From Nannocystis sp. (GTDB lineage Bacteria > Myxococcota_A > Polyangia > Nannocystales > Nannocystaceae): a DNA stretch of 64,000 nt. A program made the translations under genes and the position numbers. The notes under the pieces were generated by a model. That model was not told the origin of the DNA. It was given only the letters and a program-made list of their open reading frames with translations, and did not search any database. Each line of letters starts with the position of its first letter. Position 1 is the first letter of the stretch. This document shows, one piece after another, positions 1-7,563 of the stretch. The stretch lies in the NCBI GenBank assembly GCA_016712315.1, contig JADJRG010000015.1, positions 155,660-219,659 on the forward strand, in the 5' to 3' direction.

Positions 1-1
1 C

Positions 2-1375
2 ACGGCGAGCGCCTCCGCCACGAGCGGCACGAGCGGCACGAGCGGCACGAGCGGCACGAGCGGCACGGACACGACGAGCGGCGCCACGAGCGACACGAGC
101 GTCGACACGGACAGCGACACCGACCCGACAGGAGCGGTCGGCTGCGGGCTCTGTGACCAACCCAACCAGGCCTGCGTCGAGGACGTGTGCGTGTCGCTCT
201 GCCAGGGGCAGGACCCCGACCCGTGCGGCCCGGACCAAGTGTGTGATGTGATCTCTGGGGAGTGCAAGCCGCCCGGCGGCCTCTGCAACTTATACGGGCC
301 GAGCGAGGCGTGCGGCGATCGGAGCTGCGGTCCGGGCTCAGTGTGTGACGGTGAGGGTGAGTGCCTGCCGATCGCGCCGTGCTCGGCGGTCGCCTGCGTC
401 GACGGCGCTTGCTGGGGGGACGCGTGCACCTGCGACCGCGTGAAGGAGTGCGACGACGCCCCGGCGGAGCTGCTCAACGGGCCATTCTCCGAGAAGATCG
501 CCGGCCTCGACTTCGCCGACGATTGTACGGCCTGGATGGTGACGCTGCGGGACGGCGTCGACTATCTGCGCCGCCTCCGCCCCGACGGTGAGCTGACCCA
601 ATGGCCAGGTGTCTCGAACCTGGATATGGGCGAGGTGAAGGTGCTGCGTCGCCTCACGATCCCTCAAGCGACCGCGCCGCGCCCGTTCGTCGGGTCGCCG
701 CCGCCGCCGCCGGTCTTCGCGGAGGGGTACGGCGAGGTGGCGCTCACGTACGTCTGCTGCGCTAATTGCGGCTGCTCGCTCGACCCGCCGCAGGGGGTCG
801 CTCGCCTGGTCGAAGAGGATATGAACGAGCCGCTGCCGATCGTGATCACCGCCGCTACGACCCAAGGCAATGGGCCGTTTATGAGCATCCTCTTCGACGC
901 GGGCCCGCAGGGGCTCACCTGGGGCGAAGACCGCGTGCTCTACGTCGGCAATACGACCGCCAATGGTCAGTTGAACAGCGCGGACCTGGAGAAGGCCACG
1001 CAGCAGCTCGAGACCACCTTTCCGGCCCGGGTCACGGCTTCGGCGCCGATCTCGCCGGTGCACCTGCTGATCGCGCTGGAGGGCGGGGAGCTCGCGCGGT
1101 TGAATATCAAGACCAAACAGACCGAGTTCGTCGTCGACCTCGGCGCTCATGTCACGAGCCTGAGCCACGACAAGTTTACGGGGCTGGTCTACGCGGGGCT
1201 GTCGAGCCTGGAGATCGTCGAGATCGCGCCGTTCAGCGGGGAGGTCGCGGACTTCGCGACGATGCCGGGCAAAGGCCGGGTCGCGGTCTCGCCGAGCGGG
1301 CGCCTGTGGTACATGCCCGTAAAATACATCCAGCCGGGGGAGCTGATCTCGTTCGAGCTGCCGAGCAGCCTCTAG
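2..1375 (+). CDS. Cys-rich surface lipoprotein-like protein, 5' end outside window
   Basis: The reading frame is open from the left edge, so the start and any signal peptide are missing. What remains (about 457 codons) starts with a low-complexity Ser/Thr/Gly/Asp linker encoded by tandem ggcacgagc units (about 22-66). A Cys-rich segment with many CxxxxC pairs follows (about residues 45-155), and then a region of about 300 residues with repeated short strands (for example GLTWGEDRVLYVGN and SPSGRLWYMPV) that resembles a beta-propeller of the SMP-30/NHL kind. This architecture is common in secreted or outer-membrane lipoproteins of Nannocystaceae. Function unknown. It converges on the SRPBCC gene downstream with a 63-nt gap. 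Confidence 0.8.
   Translation, partial: TASASATSGTSGTSGTSGTSGTDTTSGATSDTSVDTDSDTDPTGAVGCGLCDQPNQACVEDVCVSLCQGQDPDPCGPDQVCDVISGECKPPGGLCNLYGPSEACGDRSCGPGSVCDGEGECLPIAPCSAVACVDGACWGDACTCDRVKECDDAPAELLNGPFSEKIAGLDFADDCTAWMVTLRDGVDYLRRLRPDGELTQWPGVSNLDMGEVKVLRRLTIPQATAPRPFVGSPPPPPVFAEGYGEVALTYVCCANCGCSLDPPQGVARLVEEDMNEPLPIVITAATTQGNGPFMSILFDAGPQGLTWGEDRVLYVGNTTANGQLNSADLEKATQQLETTFPARVTASAPISPVHLLIALEGGELARLNIKTKQTEFVVDLGAHVTSLSHDKFTGLVYAGLSSLEIVEIAPFSGEVADFATMPGKGRVAVSPSGRLWYMPVKYIQPGELISFELPSSL
22..66 (+). repeat. 9-bp tandem repeat (ggcacgagc) encoding a Ser-Gly-Thr linker
   Basis: About five consecutive near-perfect copies of ggcacgagc lie inside the partial lipoprotein gene and encode a repeating Thr-Ser-Gly linker. 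Such linkers tether surface domains to a lipid anchor. The repeat is likely prone to slippage. Confidence 0.7.
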
Positions 1376-1438
1376 CTCGCGGTGAGGAGGGTGATCCGGG
1401 CGTTGTGTGTGCGCCTTCCTGGGTCGGCGATGGCGCCT

Positions 1439-3217
1439 TCACCCCTTGCCCTCGACCCGCTCCTTCACGCTGAGCAGCATGCGCCGGTCCATGGCGAAGC
1501 CGATCGGCTCGATCGCGACGCCATAGGCGAGCTTCATCGAGAGGTCGTCCGAGGTCGCGGTGCGGTAGCGGCTGATGAACCGGCAGCGGTCCGGACCGAG
1601 GGGCTCGAGGAAAAAGAGCCAGCTCGACTCGACCCACGCCTTGCCCGCGGCCTTCGCGGCGACATCGGCGGCGCCGAACGCGAGCCAGTAGCGCCCCCGC
1701 TCCACCTCGACCACCGGCAGCGGCAGCATGTCGCGGTGCAGCCGGAGCCCGTCGCCCAGCTTCACCTCCCACTCGGGGTGCACGCGCTCGGCGTTGCGCA
1801 CCTCGCAGCCGACCACGTTCTCGAGCCACTGGTAGCTGTAGAAGCCGCCGCGATCGGCGCCGATCTGCGCGATCCACGGCCACACCTGCTCGACGGGCGC
1901 TTCGATCTCCACGCCGTGGGTCCAAAACGAGCTGGGTGAAGCGACGCGCTCGTCGCCGGGGTAGGTGCGCGCCGCGGTGGCCTCGTCGAGGCCCCAGCGT
2001 CGCTGACCGCTCCGGAGAAACGGCGTGAGGATCGCCGCCACCATGATCGCCGCGCCGCCCGCGCCCTCGAGCACGTCGCGCCAGCCGTCGCGCGCCCGTC
2101 CCTCTGCGCGGCGCTTCAGGTTGTGGAGCTGCGCGGTCTCCATGAGCCTGTGCACTGGCATGATCCACGCCGCGTGCAGGCGTTGGTCGGCCGAGAAGGC
2201 CGCGCGCGCTCGCACGTGGAGACGCGTGCTGCCTGCGCCCAGGGGCTCGAGCGCGAACGCCCAAGTCACGTGCCAAAAGCGCGGCGGCCTCGGCGACGCG
2301 AACGGGAGCTGCGCCTTGGACTGGGGATCGAAGAGCCCGCCGAGCACGAGCGCGCGCTCCCGGTCGATCGCGAGCACCTCGAAGCCGTCGGGGCCGTCGG
2401 GGGTCGCGGGCAGCACCTGCCCGACCTCGATCGACTGGAGCGCCGGGTGGAGCTCGCGCGCCGAGGCCTGGTTCGCGTTGTCCAGCGCGTCGAGCGAGTA
2501 GAAGCCAGCTCGGCCGCCGCCCATCTGCACGAGCCACGGCCAGATGCGCGCGGGATCGGCGTCGATGGTGATGCCGTCGGTGAGCGCTCCGGTCGCGTCG
2601 GGCAAGAGCTCGTCGCCCGGGAGGGGCCGCTCGTCCTCGCGGCTGTCCGGCGTGCCGTACTCGCGGGCCAGCGCGGCGAAGAGCGTGCGGCGGATGAAGT
2701 GCGAGCCCGGACCGACGACGATCCAGTATCGCTCGAAGCGCCTCCACGAGGCCTCGTCGGTGGCGTCGACGCGCACCTCGATCTCGACGCGGCTGTCCTG
2801 CTCGCCGAACGGGAGCACGCGCAGCGCCCACGCCACCTTCACCCAGCCCGCTTCAGCGAACGCGGCGTAGGCCGCGGGCCCGTCGACGTGCACGAACGGG
2901 ATGTCGAGCTGCCACACCTTGCCGATCGCGCCGACGACCACCTCGCGCGGCTCGTCGATCAGGATCTGAAAGCCGGGGTGCTCGGCGCTCGAGGCGAGCG
3001 CGTCGAGGCGGAGCTCCACCTCCTCGACCGCGCCGGTCCAGCGCGACGGCAGGGTGCGCAAGGCGAACAGCGCCTTCACGAGCGACGAGCGCGCGAGGTC
3101 CTCGTGGCGAACGAGATCCCAGGCGCGCTCGGGTGTCAGGGCGAGCTCGACTGCGGACAGCTCCAGCTTGCGCGGGGTCGGCAAGACAAGATCCAGGGCG
3201 CTCATGTGCGCGAGCAT
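1439..3217 (-). CDS. Triple SRPBCC (polyketide cyclase/START-like) domain protein
   Basis: 592 residues with no signal peptide, so probably cytoplasmic. Three related SRPBCC-type units are visible. Residues about 16-190 match the form with LPSRWTG, GFQIL and VVGAIGKVWQ. Residues about 205-375 begin ITIDADPARIWPWLVQMGGG and continue RAGFYSLDALDN. Residues about 425-590 begin VEIEAPVEQVWPWIAQIGAD and continue RGGFYSYQWLEN. This fold binds hydrophobic ligands in a deep pocket, and the ligand cannot be guessed. Two ATG codons are possible (3217 and 3205); neither has a clear ribosome binding site. Three units in one chain are unusual, since most family members have one. No partner gene is evident. 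Confidence 0.8.
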   Translation of the reverse strand: MLAHMSALDLVLPTPRKLELSAVELALTPERAWDLVRHEDLARSSLVKALFALRTLPSRWTGAVEEVELRLDALASSAEHPGFQILIDEPREVVVGAIGKVWQLDIPFVHVDGPAAYAAFAEAGWVKVAWALRVLPFGEQDSRVEIEVRVDATDEASWRRFERYWIVVGPGSHFIRRTLFAALAREYGTPDSREDERPLPGDELLPDATGALTDGITIDADPARIWPWLVQMGGGRAGFYSLDALDNANQASARELHPALQSIEVGQVLPATPDGPDGFEVLAIDRERALVLGGLFDPQSKAQLPFASPRPPRFWHVTWAFALEPLGAGSTRLHVRARAAFSADQRLHAAWIMPVHRLMETAQLHNLKRRAEGRARDGWRDVLEGAGGAAIMVAAILTPFLRSGQRRWGLDEATAARTYPGDERVASPSSFWTHGVEIEAPVEQVWPWIAQIGADRGGFYSYQWLENVVGCEVRNAERVHPEWEVKLGDGLRLHRDMLPLPVVEVERGRYWLAFGAADVAAKAAGKAWVESSWLFFLEPLGPDRCRFISRYRTATSDDLSMKLAYGVAIEPIGFAMDRRMLLSVKERVEGKG

Positions 3218-3491
3218 ACGCCGCTCAAAAGGCGGCGCACAGACAGGCGATTAGCCGCGGCGCGGCGTCGTCGCCTCGCGCCGGGCACCAGGGCGAGCGG
3301 CTCCTCGGGCGCGTCACCGCCGTCGCCGTAGCCCGCGCTCTAGCCCCGCCATGACCCCCGAAACCTCGGTTCGTGACGCATGTAATGGTCTGGGGGAGGG
3401 TTGCTTCCCGCTAGAAACGGCGTAAAACAGCCGCACTTTCGCGGCGCCCCTGGCGCGGCCAAAACATACCGAAGAGAAAGCACGAGAATTC

Positions 3492-4079
3492 ATGAAGAAG
3501 TCCCTGTCCCCCTTGTTTGCCGTGGTCGTTGCCCTCGCCCTCGCCGCCTGCGGCGAGAAGAAAGACACCACTCCCCCGCCGGCCGAGCAGCCCAAGCCCG
3601 AGCCCGTCGCCGCCGAGCCGACCCCGGAGCCGGAGACGCCCGCCGAGCCCGCGCCTCCGCCGGCCCCGACCAAGGACATCCTGACGACCGCCGCGGACGC
3701 CGGTAGCTTCACGACCCTGCTGTCCGCCATCGACGCGGCCGGCCTGAAGGAGACCCTGTCGGGCGCCGGTCCGTTCACCGTGTTCGCGCCGACCGACGAG
3801 GCCTTCGCCAAGATCCCGAAGGCCCAGCTCGACAAGCTCATCAAGGACAAGAAGAAGCTCGCCGCCGTCCTGACCTACCACGTCGTCCCGGGCGCCGTGA
3901 TGGCCGCCGACGTGTCCGCCATGGCGACCGCGAAGACCGTCAATGGCGCCGAGATCACCATCAACGCCGCCAACGGCGTGAAGATCAACGACGCCACCGT
4001 CATCTCGGCCGATATCGCGACCACCAATGGCGTCATCCACGTCATCGACACGGTCCTGATGCCCCCGAAGGCCCGCTGA
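3492..4079 (+). CDS. Fasciclin (FAS1) domain lipoprotein
   Basis: 195 residues. The N-terminus is a lipoprotein signal (MKKSLSPLFAVVVALALAAC) with the lipobox Cys at residue 20. A Pro/Glu/Ala linker (about 30-58) follows, then one FAS1 domain of about 135 residues. The FAS1 hallmarks are present: FTVFAPTDEAF, then LTYHVVPG and finally GVIHVIDTVLMPP. FAS1 domains mediate cell adhesion or matrix binding, so the protein is expected to be membrane-anchored outside the cytoplasm. It appears to be a single-gene unit, with a strong hairpin 46 nt after the stop. Family assignment is secure; the biological role is not. Confidence 0.93.
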   Translation: MKKSLSPLFAVVVALALAACGEKKDTTPPPAEQPKPEPVAAEPTPEPETPAEPAPPPAPTKDILTTAADAGSFTTLLSAIDAAGLKETLSGAGPFTVFAPTDEAFAKIPKAQLDKLIKDKKKLAAVLTYHVVPGAVMAADVSAMATAKTVNGAEITINAANGVKINDATVISADIATTNGVIHVIDTVLMPPKAR

Positions 4080-4124
4080 GCCTGACCTGGGCGCCGGTCT
4101 AGGCCCGAAGCGCCATACAAAACA

Positions 4125-4147
4125 GCCGTGCGGCGAGGCCGCACGGC
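4125..4147 (+). terminator. Perfect 10-bp GC hairpin after the FAS1 gene
   Basis: The arms gccgtgcggc and gccgcacggc are perfectly complementary around a 3-nt gag loop. There is no downstream T tract, so this may be a non-canonical terminator or an mRNA-stabilising hairpin. It also lies in the 3' flank of the convergent GST gene and could serve both. Confidence 0.5.
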
Positions 4148-4245
4148 GGGTGTTCGTGCAGCGCGAAGGGGGGCCATTTGCGTGGATGTTGCCCTGGGCC
4201 ACCGCGGGGGCGCTCCACCAGCGTTGATGGGCCTTGAGCGGCTCG

Positions 4246-4893
4246 TTATGAGCGCCAGTGCGGCGGCCAGGTCTTTTGGACCGCGGGTGAGGCCTCCATG
4301 CGGGCGAGGTAGTCGCGTTGCCACGCAGGGGTGCGGTCGCCGAGGCCGAGGCCGGGCTCGCGATCGTCGACGCGCACGATCGCGCGGAGCAGCGGGAAGG
4401 CGGTGTAGTCGGCGAGAGAAGGGGCTGGGCCGCCGAAATAGGGGGCTTCGCCGAGGAGGCGCTGCCAGTGGGTGAGCTCTTGGAGGAGGGCGCCCCGAGC
4501 CCTCTCGATCGCCTCGGTGTCCCGACGCTCGGCGGGGCGGAAGAGGGTGTTCGCCATCAGCTCGCGCTGGGCACGGTAAAGATCGGCGTCAGCCTCGGCG
4601 GCGATCTGACGCGTTCGGGCGCGCGCGGCAGGAGTGTCGCCGAGCACGGTGGGGGTGGGGTGGCGGTCTTCGAGGTGCTCGGCGATCGCGTTCGACTCGT
4701 AAATGACGAGTCCGTCGTCGACAAGCACCGGGACCCGTCCGCGTGGGTTGAGCGCGAGGAAGGCTTCGGACTTGAGCTCCTTCGCGTCGAACATGACGCG
4801 CTTGGCCTCGTAGGTGAGGCCCTTGTGCTCGAGCACGAGCCAGATCTTCCACGCGAAGGGGGAGCCGGAGCCGTAATAGAAGGTTATCGCCAT
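4246..4893 (-). CDS. Glutathione S-transferase family protein
   Basis: 215 residues from the ATG at 4893; a longer open frame to 5028 adds only low-complexity Arg/Pro residues, so the internal start is preferred. The thioredoxin-like N-terminal domain (about 1-80) starts MAITFYYGSGSPFAWKIWLV. It has the cis-Pro loop NPRGRVPVLVDD and the E-S motif (YESNAIAEHLED) that binds the gamma-glutamyl group of glutathione. The all-alpha C-terminal domain has PSLADYTAFPLLR, close to the usual N-capping box. Expected cytosolic role: conjugating glutathione to electrophiles or removing peroxides. No operon partner. Confidence 0.93.
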   Translation of the reverse strand: MAITFYYGSGSPFAWKIWLVLEHKGLTYEAKRVMFDAKELKSEAFLALNPRGRVPVLVDDGLVIYESNAIAEHLEDRHPTPTVLGDTPAARARTRQIAAEADADLYRAQRELMANTLFRPAERRDTEAIERARGALLQELTHWQRLLGEAPYFGGPAPSLADYTAFPLLRAIVRVDDREPGLGLGDRTPAWQRDYLARMEASPAVQKTWPPHWRS

Positions 4894-5041
4894 GCCGCGC
4901 GAGGATAACCGATCGGTCGCGCGAGGGCGTGCGCGCGGTCGCCGCGGCCCCGGTTTTGCCGGCGCTCGCGTCGTCATCTCCGGCCGCGAACCCGAGGCCG
5001 TAGGACCTGTCCTTCGGGCCAGGACCACGCCTCGGCGCGCG

Positions 5042-5542
5042 CTACCCCGGCAGGAAGCACGCCGTCTCGGTCACGTTATTCTCCTCCTTGCACTCATCGA
5101 CCACCCCCTCGCTGTCGATCGTCGCCCGCAGCGTGAACGGCAGCTCGACGTCTTTTGGAGCGTCCACAGTCACGTTCAGCACCTCGATCTGCCCGGGTAG
5201 CAGCGCATTCTTCGTCAGCAGCTCGATCAGCGGGCTCGCTACCCCGTCCTTGACCACCTCTAGCCGCACCTTCGTGCCTGCCGGCAGCACCTCCGCCCCG
5301 TCGTTCTTGGCCACCACCGACACCTTCAGGCTCCCGGGCGCCGCCGTCGCGTCGCAGATCAGCGCCGGCACCACCGCGTCCGGCGCCTGGAAGAGTCCGC
5401 CCGGCTGCACGTTCTGCCGGAAATTATTGAAGCGGTCGTTCAGCCAGTTCTTCTCGGGGGCCGCTGGGATCGCCCCGTCCTTTGAAATGTTGGTGATTCC
5501 GTCTACGATGGCACGCAGGTGGGTATACGAGGCTGAATTCAT
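5042..5542 (-). pseudogene. 3' remnant of an FG-GAP/CARDB-type secreted protein
   Basis: About 166 residues from a possible ATG at 5542. The start resembles the middle of larger Nannocystaceae surface proteins: a HTYHITNV-like stretch (YTHLRAIVDGITNISKDG), then NNFRQNVQPG. A CARDB-like beta-sandwich follows, with VVAKNDGAEVLPAGTKVRLE and ending DECKEENNVTETACFLPG. CARDB domains are cell-adhesion-related beta-sandwiches. There is no signal peptide and homologues of this segment normally sit far from the N-terminus, so the 5' part appears lost. Upstream in-frame codons to 5773 are low-complexity and unlike the family. Confidence 0.65.
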
Positions 5543-6029
5543 GAGGTCTGGGCGAGAACGGGCCAGATCGCGACAAGATCGCGACAATTTTTCGAGACGA
5601 GGGGGAGATCGTGTCGTCGCGCCTGCGGCTCGCCGCGGGCGCTGGGGCCGGGGGGAGGCGGCGGTCCTTGGGCCGCCGGCCGCATGGCCGCCGCTACGGT
5701 GGATCGGCGAGCTGGAGTCGTGGCAAGCGGCCACAACCCGGGCCGCCAACACCCCCGGGCCGCCGGACAACACCCGCCGGCCTGGGCTGTGGAGCTATCA
5801 GGCGCAGGTGGTCGACGATCTGCTGCGACGCGCGGCGAGCGGGTTGGCCGGCTTGTCGGCGATGCAGCGCGAGCTCGCGGCGGAGGGCGCGTTGGTGGTC
5901 GATCCGCGGCACCTGGAGCTCTCCTGCATCCGCCCCGCGCGACCATAGGCTCTTCATTGAAGCAGCAACGAGCGCGTTGGAGGCTCCTTCGGCGTGCTAT
6001 CGTGGCGAACTGGGGGTGGTTGCGGGGTA
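5543..6029. other. Spacer at the broken end of the CARDB gene; possible gene fragment
   Basis: An 11-bp perfect tandem duplication (gatcgcgacaa, 5566-5587) lies just outside the broken CARDB gene and may mark a deletion junction. On the + strand an open frame ending at 5948 reads plausibly as protein (for example GLWSYQAQVVDDLLRRAAS and LVVDPRHLELS), with no identifiable start or family. It may be the 3' piece of another lost gene. The last 80 nt before the OmpA-family gene should contain its promoter, but no clear -10/-35 is visible. Confidence 0.35.
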
Positions 6030-7538
6030 ATGAGGGAGCCGCGGGGGGAGGACCTGTCGATACGGCGAGGGGGTCGACGGGGCCCTCGAGGCGCGTCGTG
6101 GGCGCTCGCCGTGGGGCTCATGGTCGGTCTCGCGGCGGCGCCGGCTGCTGCGATGGATCCCGTAGTAGATGTCTCTGAAGACAGGTCAGTAGCCGACGCG
6201 CCGGAGATCCCGTGGATCCGTCGATACCGGCCGCGGCGCGGCCTCGTCGAGCTCGGGGTCGGGGCAGGCGTCCTGCTGCCCAGCGCCGATCATGAGCTCT
6301 ACAACTACATGACCCCCTGGCGGCCGCTGCGGCCGGCCGCGGCTGATTTTGTGCTCAGGGCCGGCTTCTACCCGCTCTCCTTCGTCGGGGTCGAGGGGGA
6401 GGGAGCGGTGGCGCCGGCCGGGATCGTCGACGGCGGATCGGCGACGATCCTCGGCGGTCGCGGCCACTTGGTCGCCCAGCTCCCGCTCTTCAGCGTGGTC
6501 CCCTTCGCGCTGGTCGGCGGCGGCGCCCTCGGCGTGGTCGGCGGCCTCGGCCGCGACGTTGACCCGTCGCTGCACTTCGGCGGCGGCGTGAAGGTGTTTA
6601 TCAGCCGCTGGGTGGGTGTTCGCGTCGACGCGCGCGCGCACGTCGGCCCGGCGCATACGGTCGAGGCGGATCGTACCTTCCACCCCGAGCTGCTGGCGTC
6701 GCTCGTCGTCACCCTCGCGCGGCCCTACCTGGACACCGACGGCGACGGCGTCCCCGATCCTGGGCAGAAGGCGCCGCGAGAGGACGCGTGCCCGCGACAA
6801 GCCGGCGTCGTCGCCCTGCTCGGCTGCCCCGACCGCGACCATGATGGCCTGCGTGATCAGGACGATCGCTGCCCGGGCGAGGCGGGGCTCGATCCGCGCG
6901 ACGGCTGCCCGGCGCTGCGCGATAGCGACGGCGACGGCTTCTACGATCCCGAGCAGTACGAGATCCCAGAAGGGCGAGTCGACGCCTGCCCGGGTGAGGC
7001 GGGGGTGCCCGAGTATGAGGGCTGCGTCGCGCCAGATAGCGACGGCGACGGCTTCGACGATCTACATGACGGCTGCGTCGACGCGGCCGAGGTGGTGAAC
7101 GGCTTCAAAGACGGGGACGGCTGCCCCGATCGTGTGCCTCCCGATCTCGAGCGGATCTTGGGCACGATCCGCGGGATCAGCTTCGCCTTCCTCAGCGCTC
7201 GGATCACCGAGGGCTCGCGCCCCGCGATCGTCGACGCCGCGAAGGTGCTCGCCGAGTACCCGGAGCTCAACCTCGAGATCCAGGGGCACACGGACGCCGA
7301 CGGCGATCCCGAGTTTAACCTCGCGCTCTCGCGGCGGCGCGCGACGGCGGTCCGCAAGGCGCTCATCGCCGAGGGGATCGCCGCCGGTCGGCTTCGCGCG
7401 GTCGGCTACGGCGGCGAGCGTCCGATCGCGAGCAACGAGGACGAGGCCGGTCGCGCCAAGAATCGACGGATCGAGCTGCGCCTCGTCGGCATCGACGGCG
7501 CGCTGATCGAGCTGCCCGAGGGCAGAGGGCAGCGGTGA
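6030..7538 (+). CDS. OmpA family outer-membrane protein with Asp-rich calcium-binding-type repeats
   Basis: 502 residues from the ATG at 6030, preceded by tgcgggg. A signal peptide follows (ALAVGLMVGLAAAPAAA). Residues about 55-245 look like a small beta-barrel: alternating strands with Gly-rich turns, LVELGVGAGVLLPSAD through HPELLASLVVTLARP. Then come DTDGDGVPD/DSDGDGF repeats of the thrombospondin type-3 kind, about 250-375. An OmpA C-terminal peptidoglycan-binding domain closes it (about 385-500) with EIQGHTDADGD, NLALSRRRA and AKNRRIELRL. It should sit in the outer membrane and bind the cell wall. The CHAT gene follows 25 nt downstream on the same strand, so the two may be cotranscribed. 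Confidence 0.92.
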   Translation: MREPRGEDLSIRRGGRRGPRGASWALAVGLMVGLAAAPAAAMDPVVDVSEDRSVADAPEIPWIRRYRPRRGLVELGVGAGVLLPSADHELYNYMTPWRPLRPAAADFVLRAGFYPLSFVGVEGEGAVAPAGIVDGGSATILGGRGHLVAQLPLFSVVPFALVGGGALGVVGGLGRDVDPSLHFGGGVKVFISRWVGVRVDARAHVGPAHTVEADRTFHPELLASLVVTLARPYLDTDGDGVPDPGQKAPREDACPRQAGVVALLGCPDRDHDGLRDQDDRCPGEAGLDPRDGCPALRDSDGDGFYDPEQYEIPEGRVDACPGEAGVPEYEGCVAPDSDGDGFDDLHDGCVDAAEVVNGFKDGDGCPDRVPPDLERILGTIRGISFAFLSARITEGSRPAIVDAAKVLAEYPELNLEIQGHTDADGDPEFNLALSRRRATAVRKALIAEGIAAGRLRAVGYGGERPIASNEDEAGRAKNRRIELRLVGIDGALIELPEGRGQR

Positions 7539-7563
7539 GCAGCAGGATTAACTGGGGGTGACG

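Noticed and set aside
3314..4202. Minus-strand frames over the FAS1 gene
   Set aside because: Gly/Arg/Ser-rich shadows; the lipoprotein signal and FAS1 motifs are on the plus strand.
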